A stretch of DNA of 64,000 nucleotides from Salinibacter sp. 10B (GCF_002954405.1 NZ_MQWC01000005.1:124001-188000), one strand, 5' to 3'. Shown: positions 8,526 to 17,186, numbered from the stretch's first letter. Program-made: numbers and translations. Notes: generated by a model not told the origin, from the letters alone.

Positions 8526-8655
8526 GGTCTCCGAAGAGCAGCTACACCACGTCCAACTTCCAGGTCCAGGATGCCGAGGTATTCGTATTTGATCCGGTGC
8601 CTGAATCCCAAAAATTCGCCCCCAAATTATAAGGACCGATAAGGCAAAGATCTGG
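8526..8655. repeat. 140-bp direct repeat, copy 2
   Basis: A decayed copy of 7056-7195. It carries the same toxin-start segment, with ACG in place of ATG at 8549, and ends CCCAAATTATAAGGACCGAT then AAGGC. Its reading frame runs to a stop at about 8632. The rest of 8406-9104 holds nothing I can support as a gene. Confidence 0.55.
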
Positions 8656-9104
8656 CAAGATGGACCACTTCGCGGCGAGTGCGTCGGCCGTCAATCACAC
8701 GTTGACTCGAAGAGCGTCCTGTCGCCATTCCCATCCAGGCTGTGCGGGCCGGTTGCAACTTTCGGAGACATCGCTGGACGAGAACCACTCCGATTTTTGG
8801 CGACTGAGTATAGGACCGACAAGGCGACCTTCTCACTCTCAGTTGTTCTCTCGGGAGGGCCTGTCATAGTGGGACGCCCCGACGGCCAACCCTTCGACGC
8901 GCTGGGCCAAGCAATGTAGAGAAACGTCCGAAAAAGGGGCCGCTTAGAAAGATAGATCTTGACTGCACCGGATTCCCTACTACATTTCAACATGATGGAC
9001 GAGCGTGTCCCTGGCAACCCTCTCATCCTCACTGGGGAACGCTGAAAGAGACATTCCGTCAAACCTATACGTATCTTTTCAGATTCCCATACGTAGGAAC
9101 TGTC

Positions 9105-9449
9105 ATGAGCCGAAAGAAACTAACCTTGTCGGTTGAGGAGCGCCTGACTCGGCGCGCGAAAGCCATCGCCAAGAAGCGCGGCACGAGCGTTTCTCGCCTC
9201 GTCGAGACGTTGTTCTCGGCGTTGGAGCAGGAGGAAGAAGACACGGTTGAGGTCGAGCAGCTTCGCCAACGCAGAGAGGAAAAGTTCCCGGAAGGATCGG
9301 ACGACTCGTCACTCGCGGACTATAAGCCGTCCGAATGGGCACGGCGGTGGCGCGGAGCTTTTGCAAAGGCAGGAGAGGTCTACCCCGACGATCCGGCGTG
9401 GGAAGAGAAGGTGCTAACGGAGGAGATCAAAAAGAAACACGCCTCTTGA
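9105..9449 (+). CDS. RHH-type antitoxin (DUF6364-like)
   Basis: A 114-residue protein starting MSRKKLTLSVEERLTRRAKAIAKKRGTSVSRLVE in pattern. This ribbon-helix-helix N-terminus is typical of VapB-like antitoxins. The acidic C-terminal tail (from about residue 45) would wrap the toxin. A similar protein with the same KLTL..GTSVSRLVE core lies at 18340. The partner VapC follows after 94 bp, which is wider than usual. The tail is predicted to be disordered when unbound. Confidence 0.75.
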   Translation: MSRKKLTLSVEERLTRRAKAIAKKRGTSVSRLVETLFSALEQEEEDTVEVEQLRQRREEKFPEGSDDSSLADYKPSEWARRWRGAFAKAGEVYPDDPAWEEKVLTEEIKKKHAS

Positions 9450-9543
9450 TGGAAAGCTCCCTAAACGAGGGCCCCTTGAAAAAGGCTCCCTGAAAGAGGC
9501 CTCCGGACCTTTTCAAATTCCGCACGTCTAGACGTCTTTCTTC

Positions 9544-9951
9544 ATGACGGTTCTCTTCAACACGAACGTACTTTTAGATGTCCTCTTAGACCGGACCCAC
9601 GCGGAGGAGGGCCTCTTTCTTCTTGACCGGTCTCGGGAGGGAGTGATTGCTGGCACGGTCACGCCGACAGTCTTGACTAACACGTTTTACGTCGGACGGA
9701 GCACTGCCGGAAGCGAGGTCGCAAGGGACTTTATCGAGTCGGCTCTGTCGTTTTTGGACGTGGCCTCGGTTTCACACGCCGGAGCGGTCCGAGCAGTCAA
9801 GCGGTACGACGATTTCGAAGACGGGATCATTGGCGAGGCGGCCGCCGAGTACGGAACTGACGTCATCTGCACGCGGAACGCCGAGGACTTCGGGCCGGCG
9901 CGCCCTCAGGTGCTTACCCCGAGGGAGCTTGCAGGTCTCCTCAAGACGTAG
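9544..9951 (+). CDS. PIN-domain toxin with Asn in place of the first catalytic Asp
   Basis: A 135-residue VapC/PIN protein with the right length and all blocks: TVLFNTNVLLDVLLDR, then RYDDFEDGIIGEAAAEYGTDVICTRNAEDFG. The first block should read LFDTN. Here it is LFNTN (AAC codon), which removes the first of the metal-binding aspartates. In PIN nucleases that residue is needed for Mg2+ binding, so the protein is probably not an active RNase, although it could still bind the antitoxin. The rest of the gene is clean, with no stop or frameshift, so the change is recent or selected. Compare 18778, where the Asp is intact. Confidence 0.8.
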   Translation: MTVLFNTNVLLDVLLDRTHAEEGLFLLDRSREGVIAGTVTPTVLTNTFYVGRSTAGSEVARDFIESALSFLDVASVSHAGAVRAVKRYDDFEDGIIGEAAAEYGTDVICTRNAEDFGPARPQVLTPRELAGLLKT

Positions 9952-9992
9952 GCTGCCGGCCCTCCGAGCGCCGCTTTATACGCTCGTTATTT

Positions 9993-10019
9993 TTCCCAAA
10001 TTATAAGGACCGATAATGA
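9993..10019. repeat. Isolated copy of the CCCAAATTATAAGGACCGAT motif
   Basis: It is identical over 20 bp to the end of the repeat at 8526-8655. It sits in the short gap between two convergent PIN genes, close to a small dyad (CCGATAATGAGGGGTTATCGG at 10010-10030, allowing one base). It may be a terminator-like or recombination-related element. Confidence 0.45.
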
Positions 10020-10089
10020 GGGGTTATCGGTTGTAATAGCGGAAAATCTCCCCTATATTTTCCCCCCTGAGACGCTCAGAGCATCTTCC

Positions 10090-10488
10090 TCAACGTACCT
10101 CTTCCCAGAACGTGCGCGGAGTCATAATTCGAACCGCATCGACCTGATCGGCTATGTCAAGGAGATCCTTGTCTCCGGTTATCAGAATTTCCGCCTCCGC
10201 TGCGATGGCTGACGCCAGAACGATCTCGTCATCCGGATCTCGGATCTCGACCGGAGGCTCCGAATCTGGAACCGGCTCGACGTGGCGCCGGCGCAGTAGG
10301 CTCTCGATCTGGTCGGCCTTATCGCCGGGCACCCCGAACTTTTCGGTCAGGACCCGACGGGTTTCTTCCAAGACCACCTCACTGGTCACAAGCTCGTGTT
10401 CTGCCAGAAGCAGCCGGACGACATCCGCGCTGAGCCCACGCGTTGCAAAACCGCTGACCAAGACATTCGTGTCGAGAAAAACTCGCAT
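10090..10488 (-). CDS. PIN-domain toxin (COG1569-like)
   Basis: A 132-residue PIN protein of the 'putative TA toxin component' family. FLDTNVLVSGF gives the first Asp, and RDPDDEIVLASAIAAEAEILITGDKDLL gives the later acidic cluster. All expected catalytic acids are visible. It follows the RHH antitoxin gene at 10559-10777 by 70 bp on the same strand, making an ordinary antitoxin-toxin pair. Confidence 0.85.
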   Translation of the reverse strand: MRVFLDTNVLVSGFATRGLSADVVRLLLAEHELVTSEVVLEETRRVLTEKFGVPGDKADQIESLLRRRHVEPVPDSEPPVEIRDPDDEIVLASAIAAEAEILITGDKDLLDIADQVDAVRIMTPRTFWEEVR

Positions 10489-10558
10489 CTATTCGCTTCC
10501 GCTATTCGGCCGTGCGAGTCTCGCTTGGAGAAGGAATTGGTTTTTCCAGACACGCACG

Positions 10559-10777
10559 TCAGGACACGTCCTCGAAGACGTCCTCGTCGGTAAGGTACCC
10601 GCGGGCTTCAGCAAACGGCATAACCTGCTCCCTCAGCTCCTCGAAGCGAAGGACCGAAAGCTGCCGCCGGAGCGCGTCGCGGACGATCTCGCTCCGGCTC
10701 TGGCCAAGCGCCTCTGATACCTCGGAGAGTTCCCGATCGAGGTCCTCATCCAAACGGACGGTCACGGTGGACTTCAT
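10559..10777 (-). CDS. RHH/CopG-type antitoxin
   Basis: 72 residues from the ATG at 10777 (MKSTVTVRLDEDLDRELSEVSEALGQSRSEIVRDALRRQL in pattern). The ATG at 10777 is preferred over an earlier one because the RHH strand TVTVRL normally begins at residue 3 or 4. The C-terminal part (about residues 45-72) is the acidic toxin-binding tail. It forms a module with the PIN gene 10090-10488 and would repress the shared promoter. Confidence 0.8.
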   Translation of the reverse strand: MKSTVTVRLDEDLDRELSEVSEALGQSRSEIVRDALRRQLSVLRFEELREQVMPFAEARGYLTDEDVFEDVS

Positions 10778-10999
10778 GGCGGTAGGAGCATTGGAGAGAA
10801 AATGCCGTTGTGTTACACCGTAACACGAAAGCCGAAGCGTACTCGTTCCTGCCATTCATAATGGTTTCCGGGTGTTCAGCTTATCACCCGCCTCTGATTC
10901 GAGACGGAAACGTCTACCGCACCCCGCGTTCAATACATGAGGCGTTCAAGATACCAATCACGCGCACTCGCTCTTCTGGACATCCACTCATCCGGCGCC

Positions 11000-11197
11000 A
11001 TGAAAACCCTCACGATCCAACTCTCCGACGAGACCGCCGACCGCCTGGAGACTCTCGCCGAACAGCTCGGAATGTCTCTAGAAGAGGTCGCGCAGGTAAG
11101 CATCGACGATCAACTCAAACGATTAGACCGTGAGTATGAGGAAGCCGCCGAAGAGGTGCTGTCGAAGAACGCTGAGCTCTATCGGCGCCTTTCGTAA
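11000..11197 (+). CDS. Small RHH-like antitoxin for Doc
   Basis: A 65-residue protein, MKTLTIQLSDETADRLETLAEQLGMSLEEVAQ in pattern, then an acidic helical tail (EYEEAAEEVLSKNAELYRRL). The strand-helix-helix start is RHH-type and the tail is the kind that blocks a Fic/Doc active site. An upstream in-frame ATG at 10937 would add 21 residues of no known type, so 11000 is preferred. The Doc gene follows after 56 bp. Confidence 0.75.
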   Translation: MKTLTIQLSDETADRLETLAEQLGMSLEEVAQVSIDDQLKRLDREYEEAAEEVLSKNAELYRRLS

Positions 11198-11253
11198 TCG
11201 AGGGTTCGCGTTTTTGGGTGGTCCCATCAGCTCCTCTATAGTCGTCGAGTGTC

Positions 11254-11649
11254 GTGCGATACCTGAACGTCACCGAAGTCCTTGATCTCCATCGGCGCCT
11301 GATCGAAACGTCGGGAGGGAGCCCAGGGCTGCGGGATCGGGGCGCCCTCGTTTCAGCGGTCCGCCAACCTCAGATGCAATTCGGAGAAGAGGAGCTGTAC
11401 TCCTCGACCGTAGAGAAAGCGGCCGCGCTCGGGTTTGCCCTGATCCAAAACCACCCGTTCGTAGATGGGAACAAGCGGGTGGGTCACGCCTCGATGGAAG
11501 TATTCCTGAGACTGAACGGCTGGGAGATCACTGCTTCCATTGGCGAGCAGGAACGTCTTATCCTTGACGTGGCGGCTGGCGGGGTCAGTCGGGACGAGCT
11601 GACCGAGTGGCTTTCAACTCACGTCGAACGTCTCCAGTCGACGGAATAG
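11254..11649 (+). CDS. doc: Doc-type toxin (Fic family)
   Basis: A 131-residue death-on-curing protein with a GTG start. The Fic core is complete: HPFVDGNKRVGHASMEVFLRLNG at about residues 68-90, with the catalytic His and the GNKR anion-binding loop of the Doc branch. Upstream, YLNVTEVLDLHRRLIE and GLRDRGALVSAVRQP match the Doc N-terminus. Doc phosphorylates elongation factor Tu and stops translation (family knowledge). It is paired with the antitoxin at 11000-11197. Confidence 0.9.
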   Translation: MRYLNVTEVLDLHRRLIETSGGSPGLRDRGALVSAVRQPQMQFGEEELYSSTVEKAAALGFALIQNHPFVDGNKRVGHASMEVFLRLNGWEITASIGEQERLILDVAAGGVSRDELTEWLSTHVERLQSTE

Positions 11650-11750
11650 GTGGTCTTCCCTCCCATCCTCTTTCAGACTCCTATCCAGCACGAGTTCATT
11701 TTGGCAAATACGAGGCGCAGCGATCCCAGCTTAGAGACTGCAGTAAATCT

Positions 11751-12984
11751 ATGACCGGTACATCGAATCCTCCAGGCGGAGACAGCCAGGCCTCACCCGA
11801 GATCGATGAATCACCCGAGAGCGAGGGGACCTCTCAAGACGATCCAGATTCGAACCAAAACCCGAGGCGTGCAGACAAGCTTGCCCCTCCGCCCCTCTCT
11901 GAGATCGGAAAAAATGAGTCCGATCCGGGGGAAGACCCAGACGACGGCTCTGACGGCGCCCCTGACGCACAGGCGCTCGAAGATCCAGAGCGTCTCCGCG
12001 AACTCCAGGAAAGCCTCGGCCGCCTAGAGGACTTTGCTGCCCAAAGCCAGGCAGAGAACACCATCCGAGCCTACGCGGCCGACCTGGAGGACTTCCGGCA
12101 CTGGTGTAAAAAAAATGGATCGGAAGTGGCTTCCCGCCGAACCGAAGACGATCGGGCTCTACCTCGGGGCCCGAGCCGATGAGCTGCGCCTCGCCACGCT
12201 CGAACGCCGCCTCGCCGCAATAGCCTCCCTCCATAAAGAGGAAGGTCACGAGTCGCCGGCGTCGGTGGCCGAGGGTCCCTTGCGCGAAATCTGGAAAGGC
12301 ATCGTCCGGGAGAAAACGCGGCAGCAAGATGGCGCCCCTTCTCTTATGGTCGAGGACCTCAGGTCCATCATTGAGCACCTGCCCCGTTACTCCAGCTCCG
12401 ACGGCGGCCCCACTGGGCGCCTTACACTTACTGCCCTTCGCGACCGGGCCCTCCTCCTCGTCGGCTGGACCGGGGCGCTGCGCCGGAGTGAGCTGGTGGC
12501 CCTCACCACGGAGGACGTTCAGTTTATCGAGGGCGAGGGCGTGAACGTCTACGTTCGCCGCTCGAAAAGCGATCAGGAAGGCACGGGGCTCGTCAAGGGC
12601 CTTCCCTACGGGTCCAACAAAGAGACCTGCCCGGTCACCGCCCTCCGGCAGTGGCTTCAGGCGGCAGACCGACAGGTAGATGGATCTTTTGAGGGGGACA
12701 TCTTCCGCCGCTTCTACCGTGGGGAGTCGGTCGGGGAGTCGGCGATGACGGCCCAGTACGTGTCTACGGTCCTCAAGCGCCACGCTGAAAGCGCCGGCCT
12801 GGATCCGGAGGAATACTCGGCTCACTCCCTCCGGGCGGGCTTCATCACGCAGGCGATCCGCGCGGGCAAAGCCGAGCGGCGCGTGAAAGAGCACTCCGGC
12901 CACGCCTCGTGGGAGACCTTCAACCAGTACGTCGAGGAGGCGGGGACCTTTCAGGACAATCCTGCGAAAGGGATTGGGCTCTAA
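11751..12984 (+). pseudogene. Tyrosine recombinase (integrase), frameshifted at an A8 run
   Basis: The N-terminal part, from the ATG at 11751, has an acidic Pro/Ser-rich leader of about 80 residues and a SAM-like core-binding start (FAAQSQAENTIRAYAADLEDFRHWCKK). At A8 (12108-12115) the frame must move by one base to continue into the rest: PAEPKTIGLYLGARADELR, then the catalytic domain. That domain has all catalytic residues: Arg in TGALRRSELVAL, Lys in RRSKSDQEG, HSLRAGF, GHASWETF and the Tyr in NQYVEEAG. With A7 the join reads WCKKMDRKWLP, matching the expected spacing. It is therefore either a recent null mutation or expressed by slippage. Its 3' end is repeated at 17131, 18025, 19198 and 32941. 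Confidence 0.85.
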
Positions 12985-13093
12985 GCTTTTGCAGCTCCTG
13001 AGGAAGGCCGGGGTTTTTGTCCGATGCAACACAGCCGTCCTGTTCTTAGTACCAAGCACTGTGTCGGCTATTACTTGACAGTCTGCGCTTCTT

Positions 13094-13519
13094 ATGTCTT
13101 CTCCCGCGACTCAGGCTCCTCCTCGCTCTCTCGATCAGCTCGAGGCAACCGAGCTCTCTGGACTTCTGGCTTCAATTGAGGAGGGGCTTCCGGCAAGCCT
13201 GGCCAGCGAGGTCGAGGAGCGGCTCGACCTCGCGCCTGAGGAGATGGCCTCCTTCCTCGGGATCTCGCCTCGGACCCTCGAGCGCCGGCGGGAGAACGGC
13301 ACCTTGAACGCCGTTGAATCAGAGCGTCTCTACCGGATCGTTCGTCTCTTTCGCAAAGCGACCGATGTCTTCGAAAGCGAAGAAGAAGCGCGACGCTGGC
13401 TGAAGCGCCCGCAGATGCGCCTGGGGGAGCAGGTGCCCCTCGAGATCGCCCGGTTAGAGCCCGGGGCCCGCGAGGCCGAGCGGCTCCTGGGCCGGATCAA
13501 GCACGGCATTCCGGCTTGA
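13094..13519 (+). CDS. ParS/Xre-type antitoxin (DUF2384)
   Basis: A 141-residue antitoxin. The N-terminal half holds an Xre-like HTH (LDLAPEEMASFLGISPRTLERRRENGTL, about residues 45-72). The C-terminal half is the MbcA/ParS domain, with VRLFRKATDVFESEEEARRWLKRPQMRLGEQVPLEI as its typical pattern. It is followed after 64 bp by a RES-domain toxin, the standard RES-Xre arrangement. Confidence 0.9.
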   Translation: MSSPATQAPPRSLDQLEATELSGLLASIEEGLPASLASEVEERLDLAPEEMASFLGISPRTLERRRENGTLNAVESERLYRIVRLFRKATDVFESEEEARRWLKRPQMRLGEQVPLEIARLEPGAREAERLLGRIKHGIPA

Positions 13520-13583
13520 CGTTGTCCCGGTTTGATGTTGTCGTTTCCGGAGCGCTTCTAGTCTCTCAGCTCCGCGTTTCTCC

Positions 13584-14054
13584 ATGGCTGAGCTTACAAT
13601 CTGGCGACTCACGCATGAGCGGTACGCCAATTCAGCATTCAGCGGCGAGGGGGCTCGCCAGTACGGGGGTCGGTTCAACAGCCCAGGAACTGCTGTCGTC
13701 TACACGTCCGAGAGCCTTGCCCTGGCACTTTTGGAGACGCTCACGGGCCTGGAGCGCTACCATCAGCTCCGCAGCTACGTCTTCTTTCAGGCGAGGCTTC
13801 CCGAGGACCTAGTATCTGAGGTTTCAGAACCCGGCTTGCCGGACGAATGGGACCAGCATCCTCCTCCTTCCCAGCCGCAGCAGATGGGTAACCGGTGGGC
13901 CTCCCGGGAAGAGTCGGTCGCGCTTCGGGTGCCGTCGGTCGTGGTGCCCTACAGCTACAACTACTTGTTGAACCCGTCCCATCCATCGTTTGAGGAGATT
14001 GAGATCGGGACGGAAGAATCCCTTCCGATCGATCGCAGACTGATTCCTGGCTAA
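13584..14054 (+). CDS. RES-domain toxin
   Basis: A 156-residue RES protein: TIWRLTHERYANSAFSGEGARQYGGRFNSPGTAVVYTSESLALALLE in pattern. It contains the R, Y and E residues of the NAD+-binding pocket (R..GGRFNS, VYTSES..LA..E). RES toxins degrade NAD+ (family knowledge, e.g. MbcT). It is full length, with no lost residue that I can see, and is paired with the ParS/Xre antitoxin upstream. Confidence 0.9.
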   Translation: MAELTIWRLTHERYANSAFSGEGARQYGGRFNSPGTAVVYTSESLALALLETLTGLERYHQLRSYVFFQARLPEDLVSEVSEPGLPDEWDQHPPPSQPQQMGNRWASREESVALRVPSVVVPYSYNYLLNPSHPSFEEIEIGTEESLPIDRRLIPG

Positions 14055-14102
14055 AGCACGAAATCCACTCGCGAATAACCGCCCCGATCGGGGCACCTCC
14101 CT

Positions 14103-14321
14103 ATGCCTGACCTCAAAGAGCCTGACCTCGAAGACAAGATCGAAGAGCTTCGAGAAGAGACCGGGCTGTCAACCGAGGAACTTTTGACCCGGCTTAAAGA
14201 GGAGCGAGAGGCCCTTGTTAGGGATCGTTACGGGGAAGCACCAACCGGTGAAGAGGGTTCTACCGGAAATGCTTCTCAGAAAAGTGCTTCTCAAAATCGG
14301 TCTGGAGCCGGTAATGAGTGA
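14103..14321 (+). CDS. Small acidic putative antitoxin
   Basis: A 72-residue, strongly charged protein. MPDLKEPDLEDKIEELREETGLSTEELLTRLKEEREALVRDRYG is a two-helix pattern, then a Ser/Asn-rich tail. It overlaps the start of the PIN gene by 8 bp (ATG at 14314, stop at 14321), which is translational coupling typical of TA pairs. No family name is known to me. The assignment rests on size, charge and coupling. Confidence 0.6.
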   Translation: MPDLKEPDLEDKIEELREETGLSTEELLTRLKEEREALVRDRYGEAPTGEEGSTGNASQKSASQNRSGAGNE

Positions 14322-14793
14322 CGATTCGACCTCTCGCGACAACCCCAATCCTTCCAGCAAAGATCACCTTCGGGTATACGTCGACGCGGACGTTCTTTTC
14401 GCTGGGGCGTCCTCTCCCTCCCAGCACAGCGGGAGTCAGGTACTACTGACCCTTTCAGAGATCCCCCTTGTGGATGGGATCACCTCGGAGATCGCCGTCG
14501 AAGAGTGCCGGCGCAATCTTCGGGCAAAGCTTCCGGGCGCAATCGGCGACTTCGAGCGCCTCGTTGGTCGGGCTCTTAAGGTCCGAGAGTCCCCGGGTCG
14601 AGAGGCGCTAAATCCCCACGAAGGGCGGGCCGACTGGAAGGATTTGTCTCACCTTGTGTCCGCCCTTGAGGCAAACTGCCGGTACCTGACGACGTATAAC
14701 GTCGAGGATTATGAGCCGGGGCACCCTGGCGTGCAGGTGGTGCGACCTGGAGCGTTGGTTCGCCGGGTCCGGGAGAAGCTCTCGTCGCTTTAG
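14314..14793 (+). CDS. PIN-domain putative toxin
   Basis: 159 residues from the ATG at 14314 (MSDDSTSRDN); an earlier in-frame start at 14215 would run through the antitoxin gene. LRVYVDADVLFAGASS gives the first PIN Asp, SEIAVEECRRNL the second acidic position, and ADWKDLSHLVSALEANCRYLTTYNVEDY the rest. It belongs to the DADVLFAG branch of PIN proteins. It pairs with the acidic 72-residue protein just upstream. The following IS1182 element begins 75 bp after its stop. Confidence 0.75.
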   Translation: MSDDSTSRDNPNPSSKDHLRVYVDADVLFAGASSPSQHSGSQVLLTLSEIPLVDGITSEIAVEECRRNLRAKLPGAIGDFERLVGRALKVRESPGREALNPHEGRADWKDLSHLVSALEANCRYLTTYNVEDYEPGHPGVQVVRPGALVRRVREKLSSL

Positions 14794-14867
14794 GACCCTC
14801 TTTTCTTTAGAACACCCTTTCGTAAGAGCGCCTTCTGTAAGGCGTCTTCCATCGTTTCAAAAACCAG

Positions 14868-16648
14868 GGGATACTGTTGGCGAACTCCTGGCGTGGAGCA
14901 TTTCAAGGTTCGGGAGTAGAAGAGGACCTTTGTCTGTTTCCTCCTGCTCCCAACGACGATGTCCCTCAAGATTAGGTCTCTTCCCTCTATTCCACTGGAT
15001 ACTAAGCGCGTAGCTCGAAGGGCTTTTCCCAAAGGGTGCCCTTCCATCCGCCTTCGCGATAAGCTCGGAGCGATCTTCAGCGACGAGGATTTCGCTGAGT
15101 TGTATCCGGACTGCGGCCAGCCTGCATACGCTCCCTGGCGTCTCGCCTTGGTCAAAATCCTCCAGTTCGCCGAGGGCCTCTCCGATCGGCAGGCCGCCGA
15201 GACGGTGCGGGGCAGACGGACACGTCCGTCAGACTCGACTGGAAGTATCTGCTTGCATTGGAGCTGACCGATCCGGGCTTCGACTTCAGCATCTTGAGCG
15301 AGTTTCGGTCCCGCCTGCTCGCTGGCGGCAAGGAAGAGTTGCTCCTCGGCCGTCTCCTGGAGCAGTGCCGAGCGAGAAGCCTCTTGAAGGCCCGTGGGCT
15401 TCAGCGCACCGACTCGACGCGGGTATTGGCGGCAGTTCGGGAGTTGAACCGTCTTGAACTTGTAGGAGAGACGCTCCGTGCCACGCTTAACGAACTCGCG
15501 ACCGTGGCGCCTGAGTGGCTCCGATCGGTCGCTCCTATCGAGTGGTTCGACCGGTATGGCCGGCGGATTGAGGATAGCCGTCTCCCTTCGAAGAAAGCCG
15601 AGCGGACTGCCTACGCCGAGACGGTCGGCCAAGACGGCTACCGCCTGTTTCGTCTGCTGGAGGAGAAGGAGGCCCCAGCCCGGCTCACAGGCCTGCCTTG
15701 CACCGAGTTTCTCCGGAGGGTCTGGAAGCGTCATTTTCGGCTCGGAGAGGGCGAGAAGGCCGTTTTTTATTCCTGCGAAGGAGATCGATTCTGACTCTGA
15801 GATCCTGGAGTCTCCCTACGATCCGGAGGCTCGGTTCCGCACCCGATTCGATACCAGTTGGACCGGATACATGGTTCATCTGACGGAAACCTGCGACGAT
15901 GAACGACCTCATCTGATTACGCACGTAGATACGATCCCGGCCACTACTCACGAAGCCCGTCGTACCGAAGCAATTCATGACGGGCTTGCGGACAAGAATT
16001 TGCTTCCCGGCCAGCACCTTGTAGATGCCGCCTACGTCGACGCTGGTATTCTCCTCAGCAGTAAAGAAAAACATGACATTCAGCTCATCGGACCGGCCCG
16101 TCCGGACCCAAGCTGGCAGGGCCCGGATCGAAGGCGGATACACCGCTGATCAGTTCGAGATTGACTGGGCGAACCGGAAGGCAACCTGCCCCGAAGGAAA
16201 AGAAAGTTCCGGATGGGGAGAGTACGCCAATGAGGATCGCGGTCCCTACGTGAAAGTGCGTTTCTCGACGGCTACCTGCCAGGCGTGTCCGAGCCAATCT
16301 CTCTGTACGCGAGCCAAGAAGAGCGGTCGCCAGCTCATCATGCAGGCGGGAAAACAGCACAAGGCCCTCTCCACAATCCGGGCCAAAATGGAAGGCGAGG
16401 ACGGCAAGCGACTCTACCAGAAACGAGCGGGTGTGGAGGGAACGCTCTCACAGGCCGTTCGCGCCTTAGGACTTCGACAGACCCGGTACATCGGGCTGGC
16501 GAAGATCCATCTTCAGCACCTCGCGACCGCCGCGGCGATCAACCTGACTCGGATCAACAACTGGCTGATGGACATCCCGCTGGCCCGAACCCGAACATCC
16601 CAGTTTGCGGCACTGGGGCCCTGAAACGGGGTTCGCCAACAGTATCCC
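14868..16648 (+). mobile_element. IS1182-type insertion sequence with terminal inverted repeats
   Basis: The ends are an 18-bp perfect inverted repeat: GGGATACTGTTGGCGAAC at 14868-14885 and its complement at 16631-16648. The 1.78-kb length and the single transposase fit an IS1182-type element. It lies inside the 3' part of a minus-strand gene (remains at 16649-17130 and 14794-14867). I cannot define a clear target duplication. The transposase is broken, so the copy is dead on its own but could be moved in trans. Confidence 0.85.
14959..16624 (+). pseudogene. IS1182-family transposase, three frameshifts
   Basis: Four consecutive frames together make one DDE transposase. The N-terminal part is 14959 to about 15210 (FPKGCPSIRLRDKLGAIFSDEDFAELYPDCGQPAYAP). 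Next comes 15258-15760 (LTDPGFDFSILSEFRSRLL, HFRLGEGEK). Then 15770-16120 (SPYDPEARF, GYMVHLTETCDD, DAAYVDAGIL). The last part is 16125-16624 (GGYTADQFEIDW, CPEGKESS, then the Cys-rich CQACPSQSLCTR and the C-terminal helix). The second break is at T6 (15763-15768), where five T restore the frame. The third is at GGG near 16117, where two G restore it. The first, at 15210-15250, is not at a homopolymer. Confidence 0.85.
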
Positions 16649-17130
16649 ACCGTTTTGGAACAAAGATTGGAAGATGCTCCAGGGGACCACTTTGCAGTTT
16701 GAACCTGCATTCTCTGTTCGATCACGTCTCGAAGCGTTTCGGGAGACGCCTTGTCTTTTAACCCATCAACAGCCTCTCGGAGCTCGTTCGGAAGCGGCTG
16801 GAGGTCAGCCTGTGGACTTGCCTGTTCAGCCTGTTCACTTTGGCTCCCGGCCTGTGGACTTTCCGCGTCAGCTTGTTCACTCTCACCCGTAGCCTGTGCA
16901 GTTTCCTCGCTGAGCGTTGAGGATTCTTCCTCAGCTTGATTATTTTCTTTTTCCGCTTGTGTGGTGTCCGGTTCGGTTTCCTCGAACGGAATTTCCCCTT
17001 GCGCCGTCGGTTCGGCCCCAAGCAGCTTCTCAGTCGGCTCGTAGTAGGTGGCCGTGCTCCGCTCTTGTTGAGCGAGGAGACCGGCATCCCGGAGGCTCCG
17101 CAAATCCTGACTGGCCTCAAGCGTCTCCAC
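16649..17130 (-). pseudogene. 3' part of an unknown gene with a Ser/Glu/Gln-rich linker, split by the IS
   Basis: On the minus strand, SQDLRSLRDAGLLAQQERSTATYYEPTE is a winged-helix pattern like the C-terminal HTH of AlbA/schlafen-type ATP-binding proteins. It is followed by an unusual linker with repeated SEQA and PQA units, and by LPNELREAVDGLKDKASPETLRDVIEQR. The frame then runs into the IS end. On the far side of the IS, 14867-14794 (-) encodes FETMEDALQKALLRKGVLKKRGS and a stop, which could be the lost tail. A second copy of about 245 bp of this gene is at 29531-29775. The 5' part of the gene is missing at 17131, where an integrase tail begins. Confidence 0.55.
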
Positions 17131-17186
17131 TCCGTTATTCTCGCGGTACGTCTCAGGACAATCCCGCCGAGGACATCGGGCTATGA
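17131..17186 (+). repeat. Integrase 3'-end copy 2 (short)
   Basis: This ends CAGGACAATCCCGCCGAGGA then CATCGGGCTATGA, encoding QDNPAEDIGL-stop, against QDNPAKGIGL-stop in the integrase at 12984. Only the last 12 or so codons are clear. It abuts the start of the broken minus-strand gene. Confidence 0.7.

Noticed and set aside
11749-13059. A 436-codon minus-strand open frame across the integrase
   Set aside because: It is the antisense of the integrase gene, rich in Arg/Gly/Pro, with no family. The plus strand has all recombinase motifs.
14790-15734. A 314-codon minus-strand frame over the IS
   Set aside because: Antisense of the transposase; only its last 24 codons (14794-14867) may belong to the gene split by the IS.
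16751-16950. Possible tandem DNA repeats or CRISPR-like array
   Set aside because: The repetition comes from the SEQA/PQA linker code. Units vary in length and no spacers of constant size exist.
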